Shown in pieces: positions 1 to 14,521 of a stretch of DNA of 64,000 bases. The notes beneath the pieces are model-generated. The model was not told the origin of the DNA. It ran no database searches and saw only the letters and a list, made by a program, of their open reading frames with translations. Made by a program: the position numbers and the translations under genes. The stretch lies in NCBI GenBank assembly GCA_013397455.1, contig VYZB01000383.1:682764-746763 (forward strand), in the 5' to 3' direction. The stretch is from Crotophaga sulcirostris. Its lineage: Eukaryota; Chordata; Aves; Cuculiformes; Crotophagidae. The number at the start of each line of letters is the position of its first letter. Within the stretch, counting starts at the first letter, position 1.

Positions 1-146
1 AAACACCTCCAGGGACGGCGACTCCACCACCTCCCTGGGCAGCGCATTCCAATGGCCAATCACCCTTTCAGGGAAGAACTTTTTCCTAATATCAAGCCTA
101 AACTTTCCCTGATGAAGCTTGAGTCCATGTCCTCTAGTTCTGTCAC
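1..146 (-). mobile_element. CR1 LINE, young family, 5'-truncated (3' tail beyond window)
   Basis: Minus-strand CR1 3' region: the complement of ctgcccagggaggtggt, of the gattggccattgg stretch and of agaggacatggactcaag. It breaks off near 146 after tgtcac, and its tail lies left of position 1. The same fragment recurs at 51768, 22493 and 63150. It holds no complete ORF. Confidence 0.9.
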
Positions 147-3100
147 ATCAGCCATGTCTATGAAAACCTGCAGCAAAAGCAAAGAAGAAACCGAAGCACT
201 TATATGTTCCAGCTTGCAGGATTTTTCTCAGAATACTGTCGGCAAGATTTACCTTAGATCCCCTTTCTACCCTATTCTCAAAATAACTAGCAAGGAACAG
301 CCTCCTCTCTGTGTTCCTTAAACCAGCCTGGATTTACTCTGAAAAGTCATTCAACACGTTGCTATCTGCAACAATTCATAGCTGAGGCAACTGGTGAGTA
401 AGATGATCTCACAAACCCCTACAGAAAATAAGAGTTATTTAATGCAGTTTCTTCCATGTGGCTGGAAAACTCGAGGCATGCAGGAGGCAAAATTCAGATG
501 AGCTTTAAAGCCAGGAAATCTGGCAAGCTTGAACCCAACTCTGTCCAGACGCGACAATATTTGGATCCTGTGCTCACATTATGGAGCAGACAGTTAAATC
601 TGCATATGATCCATCTGCAAATCTCATCACCAGAAGATATTATTGGGATCAAGAGATTAAGGATTTAAATAAAGGGAGAAGGCTGGATATTTATATGGTT
701 AATGAGAATAACCCAGTTATATTAGTTTGGATTATTATTAAATATATGGCAGAGCTGATAAAAACCTGTGGCTCACAGCCAGAGCACTAAGCATTATTTC
801 TGATTTTCCTATGAATTGCATGCTACCCACTTTGGGGTTCTTCCTCCTTCCTCAAAATTACATGGTACTGGTTTCTTTTTTTGAGATAAGGCCTGAAATT
901 GAGCAGATACCACCTTCTTGCAGTCTAATGATCTTTGTTTTTTCTAAAAAGGAAGAGTACACAACTTCTAATGCTCAGCTGTCCCAGTCAATAATACATT
1001 TCACTGAAGTTCCTTTCTTCCCCCTCCCCATTTATTTCATTTTTTGTACCATTTAGATTTAAATGTAACATCCATGATATCAGGCTGCTTGGAAAGCACA
1101 TTTCAGACCTTAGAATGCAGAGTGGTGCCCTGTTACTCCCTTCATTCCTGTGGACAGATCAGCAAATGGTGGGGCTGAACGTCTGCCAGCTTTGGTTTAA
1201 GGTAAAATTCAAAAAGAATTTTCAGGATGCTGCAAGTAAGCCAGTTGTAGGTGCTTCTTGAGTCATTTCATCTGTCATCTCTGAACACTGGCGTTCTAAA
1301 ATATTATAAGTCCTTAATCTCATTGTACAGATGTATTTTTCTTTGTAAATATAACCATATATAGGCACTACTTTAATTGGTCTTTTACTTTGAATAAATC
1401 ACTAAAGCCCTTTTGTCAAGAGATGTCCTTTTTAATTCTTTTTTTTTTTTCTTTAAGGTTAACACTACTTCATCACGTACTGACATATTTTAATCATAGG
1501 TTATAAACACAGTTACATACTGTATGTGAAGAAACACAAGGTCCTGGAGCACAACCAGAGATAAGCCATCAGAACTCCCTGTTACCCCTTCTATGGCTTT
1601 GTAAAGTGCAGCAAGCATTTAATTTGTATGTTGCACTTAATTTTAATTTATTAAAAATATTATCAAGATCTGACATATTCTTGAGCACTGCTACTCACAC
1701 GCTTTCAGATATGTGTATTTATTTCTTTGGATATACAATCCTATTAATCAGTTTAAGCCAAGATGTGGTGGATGTGGGCTATTATGCAGAGAAAAACCAA
1801 CAAGAAACCAGAAGCTGAGCAACTCCTAATGAAATGAGATACACTTCCCCTTCTGCTCTATCCATTACTCATTTTAACTACAAACTCTGGGTGATACCAT
1901 TTCGAAGACAGAAAGAAAAGTAGCCTAACATTGACTTTATTCTCTGCATTGTCTCTTAGTAATGCGGAAGTTTTCCAGGGGACAATTTTAAGGTGCTAAT
2001 TAGGAGACATTTTATAAATGTTGCAAAAATAAGAATGATCATTAGTGGAAGCCAGCATGCATCTCCAGAGACATGGCAAATGAAGCATATACAACTCTTT
2101 CAGGAAACCACAAGTTTTCGTTGATAAAAATGACACAAATGAAAGAGACTTTTCTGAGGTGTTTGTTTTAATAGCACATGACATATTGTGGAGAGTTAAT
2201 TTTAAAATTGGGTTCAAGCATGTATATATTAATGGATTAAAATCTGATAAATGACTGGACTGAGAAAAGTCCTCAGAGTGATATAACTCAAGCTTGCTGC
2301 TCCAGCAGGGTCCCAGGTTGGGTGGTATTACCCAGTAGGAACATTTTGCTTAACAAACATTTGTGGATAACCCAAATATTACAAAAATAGTAATTACATA
2401 TAGTAATACATGCTAGGTTGGTGAGCTGGACCCAACAAATAAAGTAAAAATTTGTAACATATTATGCATTAAAGAGCAAGGAACAGATCAACTCTGTGTA
2501 TAGACTGGGAGATTACATACCAAGACTAGCAACTGTGAAAAGGATTTGGTGGTCACAGTGGTCAGGCAATACTGCATGATGTCCTCCAGCACAAGAGCTT
2601 ATGAAAGTGCCAGGTATAAGAACAGAGGAGGGTGAACAAAAGGTGGAAGGCTGTGTTAATCACACTCAGGCATTAGAGAGATTGGCAAGAGAATAGAGGT
2701 GAAAAACTGGAGTGTGCAGAAAACAGACACAAAAATATTCAAGGGGAGTCGAAAAATGACTTAAAGAAAGAGGCTTGGAGTACTCAGCTTTTTACTTATC
2801 AAAAATGCCTAAGTACTGATTTAAGAAGAGTGTCTAAGTGCTTTTGTAAAAAAATAAATATTGGTAAGTAAAGGGCTGTTTAAGCAAGCAGAGAAAGGGC
2901 AAAATGAGACCCAGCCACTCAAAACTGAAGCCAGATCCAAAGAGGAGATTAAGTAGACATTGTTAACAGGGAAGGGGATCTGCCATTAGAAAAAAAAGCA
3001 GGAAAGCACACAGCCAGCCCATTTCCTTCAGGATTTCAATTGAAAACTTTTTGCCTTCCTAAAAAAGGTGCAGCAGCCAAACACAAGTTACTGAACTCAA

Positions 3101-5218
3101 TTTAGGAATAAGAAGATGAAATTTGTGGCCAGAGCTACACAGGGTGTCAGAAGAAATTATCTAATGGTGCCTTCTGATCTTACATCTGGGACCCATTTTT
3201 CTCATCTCCCTTTTCTCTGGCCAATGGGTACTTAAACATGGAGTACCCATCGTGCCATAATAATTATACTTCTGTGATATGCATTTTGTGGCTTTTATTC
3301 TCACACTTCTTATCTTCCTTATAGCAAAGCTCTAAGAATTTTAGAAGATATTTTCTAAGCAGCAGGAAAAATCTGATTTAGATACTCAACAGATGTAAGA
3401 ATGAAGAGGAAAAAGGCATTGTAATACACTAGGTGGCTTTGAAAACCTCACCCTAAAATACAGACATTAAATCAGCAAGGAAAATGGACCAGTTATATAA
3501 CTTAGGCAAAATATACTGTGAATTAATATAAGAGCCAAAGGTCCTACTTATTTCTAGCCTCTATCACCACATACCTAAGTGCTTGACAACCCAGAACATA
3601 TTTATCACCAAATCATCTGTGCTAGGTAGAAAATTGCTATTAGTCAAGTTTTGACAAAGCAGAGCTGAGGCAGGCAGAGCTCTGGATCTTGTATCACCAA
3701 GGTACAGCAAAATTTGAAATATTCACATTAGGGTTGCCGTTCCTTGCTGCATCTCTCCACCAAGGGCAGAGATGCTGGGTCACAGCTGGACTTCTTAACT
3801 GGAGTAGACCATGTCACCAGCTGGCTAGAGTAGACTTGGTACTTTTGGAGCTAGTGCTACACCAGTCTCTGCAGTGTAACAACCAATGAACGTGTAGACT
3901 CTCCTCAAGAGGGACTTTGCCATGGTTAGAGTAGAAACAGACTTGGGAGATCTGAGTTTACTTACTTACAGCAGAACCCTTTTGCCTTTGTCCGTAGCTT
4001 CATGTCTTCTTGACAGGCTATTAGTCAATATCTCTGTTTGCCATTAATTGTGTGCCAAGAAGTGTTTAACAATCTGCTTAATTATTATTCCTCAGAACTT
4101 CACACCCATGGCCACTGCACCTCCTCAAAAGATTTCAAGGTCTGGATCACAATTAGCATAAACTCAGCTGTTCAGAGCACTATCCTCATGAAATTCTTGT
4201 CAAACTCTTTTTAATGTGAGGAGGCAGCAGCAGTAAAGATGCTCAGTATACTCAGACCATTGCTCTCTTTCAGCATGACAGTAAAAAAAGATAAATTGAA
4301 ATTATCCTAGAATTTGTTCAGTCAAATGCATGGTTTTATACAGGCGTTGACAAAATAATTCTGGGTTATAAATTCAAATTATTCGTGAACAATGGGATAT
4401 AATTTAAATCTCACAAACTTTACAATGGAAGAATAGAACAAAATCCTTTCTTTGCACATTTTAAAGTTGCACATTACAAAGATGAAAATTCAAAAATTCC
4501 TCCTGTCTTGGGTTTTGGACATTTTGAACTTTGTCTGACTTCTGTTGTGTTCTTCTAGTGGCTGGCCACGTTTGGTGTTCACCTAACTCAGCCCATTTTG
4601 CCTTTGTGGCACTTTCCTGCATAATGTAGATCCTAAAGGAATTCTAACATACGTTCTAGGATACCCATACTCCTGTTCTCTGCAGCTACATGTAGAAAAC
4701 TGTTGTCTACCCAGTAAAATTCAAGTTATCTTTTTTGTGTAAATACAAGTTAATACAGTAACCACAAAGTTTATTATATAAAATGGACGTGGTCAATGGA
4801 GGATCGTATAATCCTGTTTAAAGCACTGAACTGGAAATTGACAGAATTCCAGTATTTTGGGCCAGCCACAGAATCGTCCTCTGCTTGACTGTCCATGTCT
4901 AAGAAAAGATCATGCTTACCCTCTCTTATCCTTTGTCCAGCTCCTTTGGTTTAGACTGAGAATTCTTTGCAGTGCAGTATTAGGGACAATTGGACACCCT
5001 CTCAGTTAAGGCCTGAAGATTTTTGAACAGCAGCAAGAACACATTTGAAAAATCAAAATATTTCCTGTTTTTATATAGATGACTTTGGCTTAGCTTCTCA
5101 GAAGAGGGGTAGAAAGGACCTGTGTTGGGATCAGAAATGTTTGTGAACTTGGACAGCATGCCTTTGTTCAAGCAATTCCTGCATTTCAGCAGACTGCACT
5201 TGCATCCGAAGGAGCTCT
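147..5218. other. Intronic stretch with nothing recognised
   Basis: AT-rich unique-looking sequence. Short homopolymers occur (for example the T-run near 1438-1450). No exon, repeat family or structured element was recognised, and open frames are below 90 codons and without motifs. Confidence 0.5.
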
Positions 5219-5640
5219 GTGATATTCTACCTGAACAGCCTGCAGTGTGTTAGCAGATCCAGCTCTCATGTTCCAGAAGATCATACAAAGATGGATCCTA
5301 ACTGCAAACAATCATTGGAGCTCACGTGGCCAGACGCCAAGAGGCTCCTTGCTGAGCACCGAGACCAAGCCGACCTGCGCAGCCTCAGACCCCATTGCAA
5401 GTTGTTCCCCGTGGCTTTGTCACCACTCTGCGCCTTGATGTGTCACAAATTGTGTCCTCTCCAGCAGTGAAATCACCTTTAAATTTCATGCAGAGCAAGT
5501 CTAATAACTTGGACAGGGGGCCTTTGAAACGGCTTGCTCGGTGGTGCTTATACACTTATGGTGGTGGATCTAAACCGTTGCAAATTTACAAGCTCAAGTT
5601 AGTGTCAGACGCTCCCTGTGTGGTTTTCGCATGATGCAAA
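5219..5640. other. Unclassified CpG-bearing block, possible old repeat or conserved element
   Basis: This block carries more CpG (tcacgtgg, agacgcc, accgag, cgacctgcgc, aaacggc, gctcgg, cagacgc) than the surrounding intron. It contains overlapping open frames on the plus strand (5219-5470 and 5395-5634), with no motif I recognise. It could be an LTR fragment, a retrocopy remnant or a conserved non-coding element. The sequence alone does not decide. Confidence 0.3.
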
Positions 5641-6049
5641 CAAATAGCATCACTGTAACAAAACAAAACTTACCTCTGTTTTCCCTTTACTTTGACAGGA
5701 CCTCCTGGTGTCTTCATCTGAACCCCATGCTGTTGCCTGAGAAACCAAAACGCACAAGTCACATGATGAGGTCACCAACCACCATGTCTGGAGACTCCCA
5801 AAGCCAGGGCAAGTATCTCCAGCCAATTTACACAGCCCAATTTAAAAGCAGCATAGTGATGGTAAGCATGTATTTCGCTCCCACTGTGCTCACTGTGCAC
5901 ACAAATGATAAATAGATGAGAAGTCCAGAGGCAGAAGCAACTGGAATGTTAACAGAGGACAGACTTTTAATTTACATGTAAACATAACTCCTGATCTTCA
6001 TTCAACTGGAAGGTCCGAGACACAAGCCCTGTACACTGAGCCATTCCCC

Positions 6050-6071
6050 TTTTTTTTTTTTTTTTCTTTTT
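6050..6071. repeat. Poly-T tract
   Basis: Run of about 21 T interrupted by one C. No SINE or retrocopy body was recognised next to it. Confidence 0.9.
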
Positions 6072-7077
6072 AGAGAGGGTAGTGCTTTATAAAAGCACCA
6101 GAATTCATCATCAAAATGAAAACCACCCCCACAGCCATGTCCAGTAGTTCTGCACAAATCTGCCGGGCTCCTTAAACTTACCCACAAGTTTACCACCTTC
6201 TAAATAAACCTGTAGCAAAGCCAACCAGATAAAACAACAACCAGGAGTTGACAGGCAAAACTCAAGAGAGCTGGGAAAAAGGGAGAAAGGCTGGGTGGCA
6301 ACTTGAAATGCCAGACAAGTGGGGTCAGATCCTAAGATGGAGCAAAATGTGTTAGGGCTGAGGGCATTACTGAGCATGGGCTGTGAGACCTGGACAAAAA
6401 GCACATGGGATCCCCAGTCAGCTCTGACTGACCCCTTTGGAAGGAAAAGGCCTTTTCCTTTGCAAGAAAAGCCAAGACTAGCAAAGCTGCACTAGAGAGA
6501 ACTTTTAGTTTTAAAATATTCAGCAACATACCCAAGCATTCAGTGCCCTCTGCTATTTGCCTCCCTTCAGCACTTTTTAAAAATAGTCCTAACAAATTCA
6601 AGCAGGTATTGTTAGCTGGAGGTGAAAATACTTATAAACATCCATACGACACATAATACATCATTCTGAGTACAAGAAAACTCGCTCTGTTCCATAGGCA
6701 AAGGCCAGGCTTGCAAAGTTCAGATACAAATCCAAAGCTCCCCTAAAAGAGCCAGGATTTCTTGTCCTCCCCAGTGCATTACCAACACAGAAAATGGTTT
6801 CAAAGTATGGTCAGGATCTGAACTCTTCTTGAACCTTCTCATTGCAGCCAAGATATTTTTTTAAACTTCCATAGAAATTGTTCCCTCAACACATGATAAA
6901 TTCTGGGTTTTTTTTCAAGAGAAAGATGGGACATGACTAAGGAGAGGGGATGAATTTTCCCAGCCCCAGTTCAGGTCCATGAAGACACTAAGTCAGAACT
7001 GAAAAAAACGCCACCAATAGGAAATAAAATTTTACAACATCTGGGGAAGGGATATTTCCATATTTCTACCTCATTCC

Positions 7078-7095
7078 AAAAAAAAAAAAAAAAAA
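7078..7095. repeat. Poly-A tract
   Basis: Uninterrupted run of 18 A. No retrocopy was recognised upstream. Confidence 0.9.
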
Positions 7096-10000
7096 GGTAT
7101 CTTCTCCATCAGCTGAGCATTCAGCTCAGTTTGGCTTCAAGTAAGGCTTTACAAACACAGGCAAAGATCTAGTGGGATGAGAGAAGGGCACAGACCTTTC
7201 CCTGGGAGTTGTTTGGGAAATACCTCTCATGTACTGATGTCCAACCCAGGCTGAAGGCCAAAAGCTTGTGCCTCAGAAGTATTTTTGTGAGAGCTGGGAT
7301 AATTCCTTGCTGGAAATAATCATTTGGCCATATCCTGAGAGGGGATATTTCACTGGATGAGAGAGCGCATGTCCATAAGCCAGGAGAGCAGGGAATTCTC
7401 CCTGGTGGCTCCCAGGAGCCCTTGACATCTGCAAAACAACTGCACAGCAGTGTTTTGATCCTCAGTCCCAAATCTAGCCCATATTCATCTGACCACAGCA
7501 TCTTTGCACCTTGCATCAAATTTTGAGAACTTTAATAAGAGAAAAAAAAATCAGAAAAGAGACAGCTTACTAGGTGGTTTCTCTTCCAGTTTCAAAAATG
7601 GAGACAGAGCAGCCTCCTTTATACAGCCCAGTGCTTAGGCAGGACAAAATGAAACCAAAAATCATTGGGTTACTTCAACAATCAGTGCTGCTTCTCTGCA
7701 AATACTCTGGGTCTTCTGGGAATGCAGCAACGAAAGAGAAGAATGAGGCCTCCCAGAGCACACCTAGTTCTTCCTGCCAGACACCTGCCCCACACAGAGC
7801 TCTGAGGCACCTTGTAAACACAGCTCATGTCAAAGGACTGGTCCCCTCCAGCTACGGTCTCCATGCCTAAATGTTTTCTTTTATTAAGCAACACTGCCCT
7901 TCAGCTTTCTGAAGCACCACCTTGATGTCTACTGATAACAGAAGTTCTTGGTGATGGCCCCAATTATAGGAACATGTTGCTTGTGACTGCACCATTAGTC
8001 AGGGTGCATTTCATTAGAGCTGGGAGGATAATTAAACAATGTGGCAATCCAGATCATGTTTCACAAATCCCACACGTGTTTGGTAGAACAAGGAGGAACT
8101 AGTTTGAGGGTTGAGTAACTTCAATGACCTCTAGTGACTCAAAGAAAATATTCACGACCCTGGCAAGCAGAACATCTTGCCAATAATAAAAATATAATTG
8201 CAAAGCCAAGGAGCTAATGTGTGTTTAGATAATTGTACTGCAAGGTATGAATATCCACCAGTCAGCCAACCTACAGCCTAGCCAAGTCCTTCTGTTGGGC
8301 TTGCAGGAACCCACACACATCCGTGGTTACGGCCTTTGGCAAGAGGTCCTGGGTAGGCTCAGATCTCTGAGCTTGGGGCTTTCACATGAGCTTTCCAGCA
8401 TTATTTGGTTTCGTTACTTGACTGATCAGCTGTATTTTCAGATCAAAATTTCCCACTCTTGTCATCTCCATGTCTTGGGTTTCTCTATGCAAAGTCCTTG
8501 TGTAAGGCTGGTGCTCTACACCCTGCATGGCAATGGTACGTCCAAACCAAGACAATCCTTCCCAGATTGGGGAAGTTCCTTCCGCTGCCTTAGATTCATT
8601 TTGCCTCAGTATCAAACTACATCCTGGACATTTGATCTTTCTCTTCTGGAGAGCTTCTGTGTGTACTCCCATGTTTCTCAGTGAGGCAGACATCTACTTA
8701 ACCCCTGCATAACACTACAGCACTGCAAGGGGTGCATTGTACTTTTGCCTCCATACCTGATCATAACTTCTTGCATAGCTGACTGAGCCATCTCCCCTCC
8801 CTTTCCTCATCTCCCTCAATAAACCAAAGGAATACAATTTCCTTTCGCTGCTGGAAGCTGCCTCTGAAGGTTTGGATGCAATGCAAACTGTATCCACCAG
8901 AAATTTCAGGTCACTTAGTTGGGTCATCATCCTGAATTTATGACTCATTTGCTCAGTTGTCTGAGACATTTAAGTTTCTCAGCTCCAGAAATCACATCTG
9001 GGATTATTTTTGTATCTCCTGCTACATATGTCAGTCAAAAGCAGTAGAGCAGACACCTCTGGATGCACGTGGCAATAAAATGACTTTCATGGCATCGGTC
9101 AAGGAAAACAGAGCCTGGATGAAGACGTGACAGACCTGGGGGATAAGGCTACACAGAAACACAGGGCAGTGTGCACTTTCTGCTAGCTCTTTCCCTGCTT
9201 CCCATATACTTATGCAAGCAAACACTTTTTTTAGGCCATCAGGATGTTAGCAATTCCTTTCCTTACATCCTTCCCAAGAACACTCCAGCTTCTCATGCCA
9301 CCTCCTTACAAGCATCTCTTCCCTTCTGATTTTCCAGAAGAAATTGTTTCTAACAGTATTCCCAGCCACTCTGAGGACCTCCTCTACTGCTACATGGCCC
9401 ATGTGTAGAATGAGGGAACACCGGATCCGTGCACCATATGAATGAAACAACCAGCTCAGGGCTGCAGCTGCCGCTTAAGACAAGAGCCATGCAACCACGA
9501 GCAGTACAGCCCAGCCATGCACAACTTGGACCCTGAACTGAAAATGCACTTAAACATGCCTTCCTTCAGTCAATTTGCACAGGCACCTGGTTCTTCACAT
9601 CTCTATTTCTGCCTATGCAGGCACATATTCTCAACAAGAACAAAAAAGGGCTTTGTGTGTTATTGTTGCATTTTTAGGAAGTCATGAAGGAGAACGATCA
9701 CAGGAGAAGCAGTCATGTATACAACCACGTGTACCTGGTGCAACAGTGCCCAACTAGAAATTAACAGAAACGGGCCACAATGGTTATGATCAGTGCATAC
9801 CTGAATAATCAAATGCCACTCTCGGGTACAGAAAGAGGTAATGTATGTTCTAATAACTTAAGAGTCTCATGGTTTGCTTCCAGTTCAGACTACAGATCGA
9901 CAATGCTCTAGAAATTCTAGTTCATCATGTGCTGTCAAATCAGTTATTCAGCATGCACTGCTGAGAGAGGCTTTCTAGATACATTTATTTAATTACCTGC

Positions 10001-10993
10001 ACATCCCAGTGTTGGCATTCAAAGTAGCTGCCTGTCGCTAGTAAGTCCTGTTATCAGTAGTTATGTGCATCCTCAAATGCTGATGTGAAAATCTTTGACT
10101 TCTATGGACAAGCTTTTACATTCAAGGCAACAATTTATAATTACTTCAAACACCACATATGGATTTAATAGATTAAGCACACCCTAATCTCTGCACTGTA
10201 GTTGCACAACAGAGGTTACAGATTTTCGTGCAAAACCAGAACCTTGCTTTAAAACTGGAAAGTGAAGATTGGAAGAGAATAGCTTACGTATATATTTATC
10301 GGGTAAATTAAACCCATTCTTAATTTCTAAAGTATTTTATTACAAACCTATGCATCTGTTACCAACCTTGCCTCCCTTAAATAAGTACTCTGTGCAAGCT
10401 CCTAGCAGCCTTGCATGCCTGCAGACAGATTCAGAATTATGTTGTTCTCTTTTATTAGGGGAAAAAAAGGTGTAATACATAAGTGTGCATTGTGAATGTT
10501 TGGAAGAAGACCAAAAAACCCCAAGTACAGGCTTATAAAAAAAAACAAACAAAAAAAACCAAAAAATCCCCCCATGGACTGATTCTGCGAGATGCTCAGC
10601 ATTTCCTAAAAGGTACTGAGTTGCTCAGGTTTCTGCTAGTGTCAGCAGGATCAGCAGCAGAACCTCGTGTCCCAGGTTTGGGTCTGCAGGGATTGCTACC
10701 AGCAGGAGCTTCCATTTCCATCAACCCTCCACAGTGCCCACGGGAGACTTCTCAATCTGCTCACGGAGTAAGAGGTGATTTTGGTTCTCTGCTTGTGCCA
10801 TGCAGGGCACCCCAAGCAGAGTCTGCCAGTCACATCACTCTTTGCTGAGCTGTGCATGACGGAGGAGGGCAGGAGGTGCTGTGCTATGACAGCTATTGAG
10901 CACTGGAGACCTGCGCTGGCAGAGTCATTTCTTTCCCTGTGTATTTATTTACATCTTCCTCTCCAGTAGCTCTACCAGGCACTAGTATGATCA

Positions 10994-11022
10994 GAAAAAA
11001 ACAAAACAAAACAAAAAACAAA
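10994..11022. repeat. A-rich simple repeat (CAAAA type)
   Basis: Repeats of acaaa/aacaaaa. A similar A-rich tract sits at 10537-10566. Confidence 0.8.
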
Positions 11023-14000
11023 CTTGCTTTGAAGGTAGTCTCCTGGATTCCTTATACCAGCCTAAAATGTCTGCATTTCTTATTTAGATTTATAATTTTT
11101 TTTTTTTTTGATCAGCTCATTTCACAGCAAGAATGGAAACTTTTCTCTTCCTCTGGGAAGAGAGGAACATGGGGGGACCATGCTTTTCACTGCATTAATA
11201 CCTGCCAACTTTAATGGAAATAAAGCATATATTTACATATCCTACCAGACCAGTTTACCTTAACCACATGCTTAAGGACTTTGCTGAATTGGGGTGCAGA
11301 CAAAGCCCTGTAGGCGGTGGCTGCTCAGAGGTCAGTTCATTCCCCTACAAGACGTCAGCCTCAATCTCTTCATCCATACTGATGAACAGATTTCAGACCT
11401 CTAAAATATACACATAGATTTTTGCTGATAATGACAAATCCATTTCTTAAGTTTATTTCTATGTTTCTACATACTTGCAGTCTCTCCACAAGATTGCACC
11501 AGTGTAAATCTACTCTCCCCTGGTTCAATTCTACAACATTTAAAAGATATTCATAAGTCCTGGGTCTTATGGCACTTACAAGAAAAAAAATCTTTGACAG
11601 TTCTATAGGTTGGATCCAGAAAATCCATGAGAAGGTTTTTGTTTAACTTAGGTTTCTTTGATGTGTACTGTAAAAACATTTCTACAACACTTTAACTATT
11701 TCTTCCTTATTTAATCCCCCATGACTTTTCCATAAAGACCTGCTGCCTTAGTCTAGAAGTGGAAAGTTAAATTCCCTTTTTGAAGCGTTGTTTTTTGTCT
11801 CTTGAGGATAAGGCACATTCACAGTGCTCTATAAATTATAACATACTGAAATCTAACTTCTTAATAATAAAGCACAGAAGCTTAATGCCCTAGAGGCCAT
11901 TTCTGAAGTTCCAACACTGGCAATTTATTAAAACTGTGATAAACATGTCCGATAAACAGATAACTAATACCAAAAGAACACAATGTCAAGCTTCAATAAA
12001 TAGTTCTACTCCGTACTGCAGTGTACAAATTACAGATCACTGCTGCGTGCAGTGACAGGTATGAGGAATGATCAGAGGATTTAGTCAATTCATCGCAGGA
12101 AGAGGAGGGCCTTGGATGGAGGGAACTGCAAGGTGTTTTATCAAATTATTAATTGATTTCCCTTAAGTGATCTCAGATCCTTCAAGATGCAGTAAAACTC
12201 AAGCTGTTTGCTTTAAACAAAGCACCGATAATGCCCATCAACAGACAGACCCAGTCACACAGCTCTTTTTTTTTGGAGGGTTGGACAGTAAGTCAGTTGG
12301 GGAAAACCTCAAAACGTAGCATTTAGGAGATGGAGGTTGGCAAACATGCAGAAAAAAAAAATCATCAATGCGCTCCAGTTCTCATAACCTTAATCTCTGA
12401 ATCAGACCTTATCTCTTTAAACAAAAGTCACCCTCTTACTGTATTGGGATTGATTTTGTCCTGGTGTTTATTGGCTGCTGAAGATGAACACTCATTTTGT
12501 TCATGCCAGAGCAGAAATTATGCTACGTACTGGCATAATAAGGATGGAATAATTCATCAAAAAGAAGGACTTTCATTTTAAGAATGGATCTTTACTTCAG
12601 CTCCAAACAATACTATCTTTGGATATTCACGTTCATCTAACTCACAGATTCTTATCACATCCTTACAAAGAGAAATGCAATAGTCTGAAGGAAGTTCTGC
12701 TGCCCTGGCTCACCTATTTCACAAAAATTACATAAATGGTGTACATCTGCATCCTCTGGTCAGGGACCAGGATCTCCAGGAGGTCTGATTACATTCTCTT
12801 GGTGTCATTCTTGAGCCTCACTTATTTAGAGTAGATGCTGTCCTTCAGTACTCAAGTATGGGAACTCCCCTTTCTCTGACCAAGTTATCCCAGCCCAATG
12901 AGCTAATGTAGAACAGCCAAGTCATGGTAACCCACTACGTTCATGATTCTGTCATCTCAGATGCAAGATAAATTATTTGTTTAAATCCTTGACAGCCTTG
13001 CTCCTGTGCAGAGAGCACAGCCCAGTAACACAGCTCTGCACAAGCAGTAATCTGTACCAGCGTTGTGCATCTGTGCAACCTGATACAACCTGTTCTCAAC
13101 TGCAAATTTACCAGCTCCTTTTTGAGGGAAAGTTGTCAGCTGCTTTGAGTTCTTCTTAGATAGTCAATGCTACTGATTTTCTCTCTTTCACAGCTTCAAA
13201 ATCCCTTCTTATCTACTTGTATTACAGGAGCACATAGAGACATGAATTGAGATTGTGACCCCCTGTTTCTAGGCAATATACAAACATGCTGTGGGAGAGA
13301 GTTTCTGCCTGAGAGCACTTAAGATCTAAACAGACAGTGCAGGCACATGTGAGAAAAGGAAAACCAGAAGCAAAGAGAGGACAGCTGACTAGGAAAAGCC
13401 ACTGAGCATGTCAGAGGCAGAGATGAGCACTTTGCTCTCTTTAGGACTGAAAGCTTTCCCGTCTAGCGCAAAATGAGTTCTTGCATAGCTCTTTTTGCTG
13501 CTGTCACAAAATGCATACATTGAACCAGTGGTGCAGAGAGAGCAGGTCTAGAGAGTAGAACAATGGGAGAGATGCCACACATCATCTTCCTGACATCCTG
13601 GGGAAAGGTCGCAGTATAATGTACAGAACAAAGCTGAGTTTTGGTGCCTTCGACTTCCATTTGTCCTGCAGAAGATTCCATTAAACAACATATGGCCTCT
13701 AAATCAGACATCTCCCCCTTTGCAGTGTCAGGTAGGAATTTTCAAGTCAAGACCATGCATTTCTTTATCTGAAAGGAGCATTGTATGAGGCTTAACAGAT
13801 CATGGTTTCTCCAGTGTACCCAGATGGAAAGTACTGTACAAGTACAAAGTTTTATTATTAACTACAATCATCTAAAGCTTTAGTAAAGAACATTTGATAT
13901 CAAGTACTAAAACAGTGTTTTCTAAGATAAACAGTAAATACAGATAGTCACATCCAAGCTACAACCTGTACTTTTCAGCTGTTTGGGAATTTGAGTGTAC

Positions 14001-14410
14001 AAAGGGCAGCTTATAATGGTGCAGCGAGCTCAAACTTGAGGAGGTACTGTCCAATTAAAATTCATATCTGAAGCAAGTAGATTGACTTGCCAGTGCTTTA
14101 AGCATGCTTTCAATAATCCTGGTGTAAAACATTTGCAACTCCATACTGAATTCCACACAGAGGACAATTTGAGCTTTTTTTACATAATGGAACTTTGTCA
14201 TCCAAATCTGCAGGTTTTGTAATGCCCGTGAGCGTCCCTCACAGCCCAGCACTCCCCGTGCAAACCTGCGTAGGTATAACCTTGCCAAAATACATTATAA
14301 ACAAAGCATGATAATATATGAGGCATCAGGTAGCAGTGGAAGGCAGAGCAGACAGACAGTGGAGCAAAACCACGCAACAGGGAAAGGTCTCAGCTCACCA
14401 GCTGCCTAAC

Positions 14411-14521
14411 TCATCCTGAGTGCCACGGTTTAGATGATGGGTTGGTGTTAGTGTTGGGTTGTAGGTTGGACTTGATGATCTCAGAGGTCCTTTCCAACCT
14501 TGTGATACTGTGAAACTGTGA
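14411..14521 (+). mobile_element. CR1 LINE, young family, sub-type A, short tail fragment
   Basis: Plus-strand CR1 3' end starting at about the gtgccacggtttaga position. It has the atgatgggttggtgttag wording (sub-type A), then the ggttggacttgatgatctc stretch, and ends in tgatactg-type units, the last one mutated. About 105 bp survive. Confidence 0.9.

Larger units (their letters stand above)
5641..14410. other. Intronic stretch with only homopolymers recognised
   Basis: Mostly unique AT-rich sequence. It includes a T-run at 6050-6071, an A-run at 7078-7095 and CAAAA-type A-rich tracts at 10537-10566 and 10994-11022. No exon or transposon end could be supported. Confidence 0.5.

Noticed and set aside
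3968..4016. Possible SEMA5B exon 4 (GTAAGT-like donor with a KGK-type peptide, minus strand)
   Set aside because: The peptide lacks the Trp and the Cys spacing of the expected exon, and phase 0 hits a stop.
6050..7095. Poly-T and poly-A tracts as ends of a retrocopy or SINE
   Set aside because: No target duplication or body of a known element between or beside them.
11490..11525. Words caccagtgtaaatc resembling another reptile hairpin repeat
   Set aside because: Too short, and the complementary arm is not present nearby.
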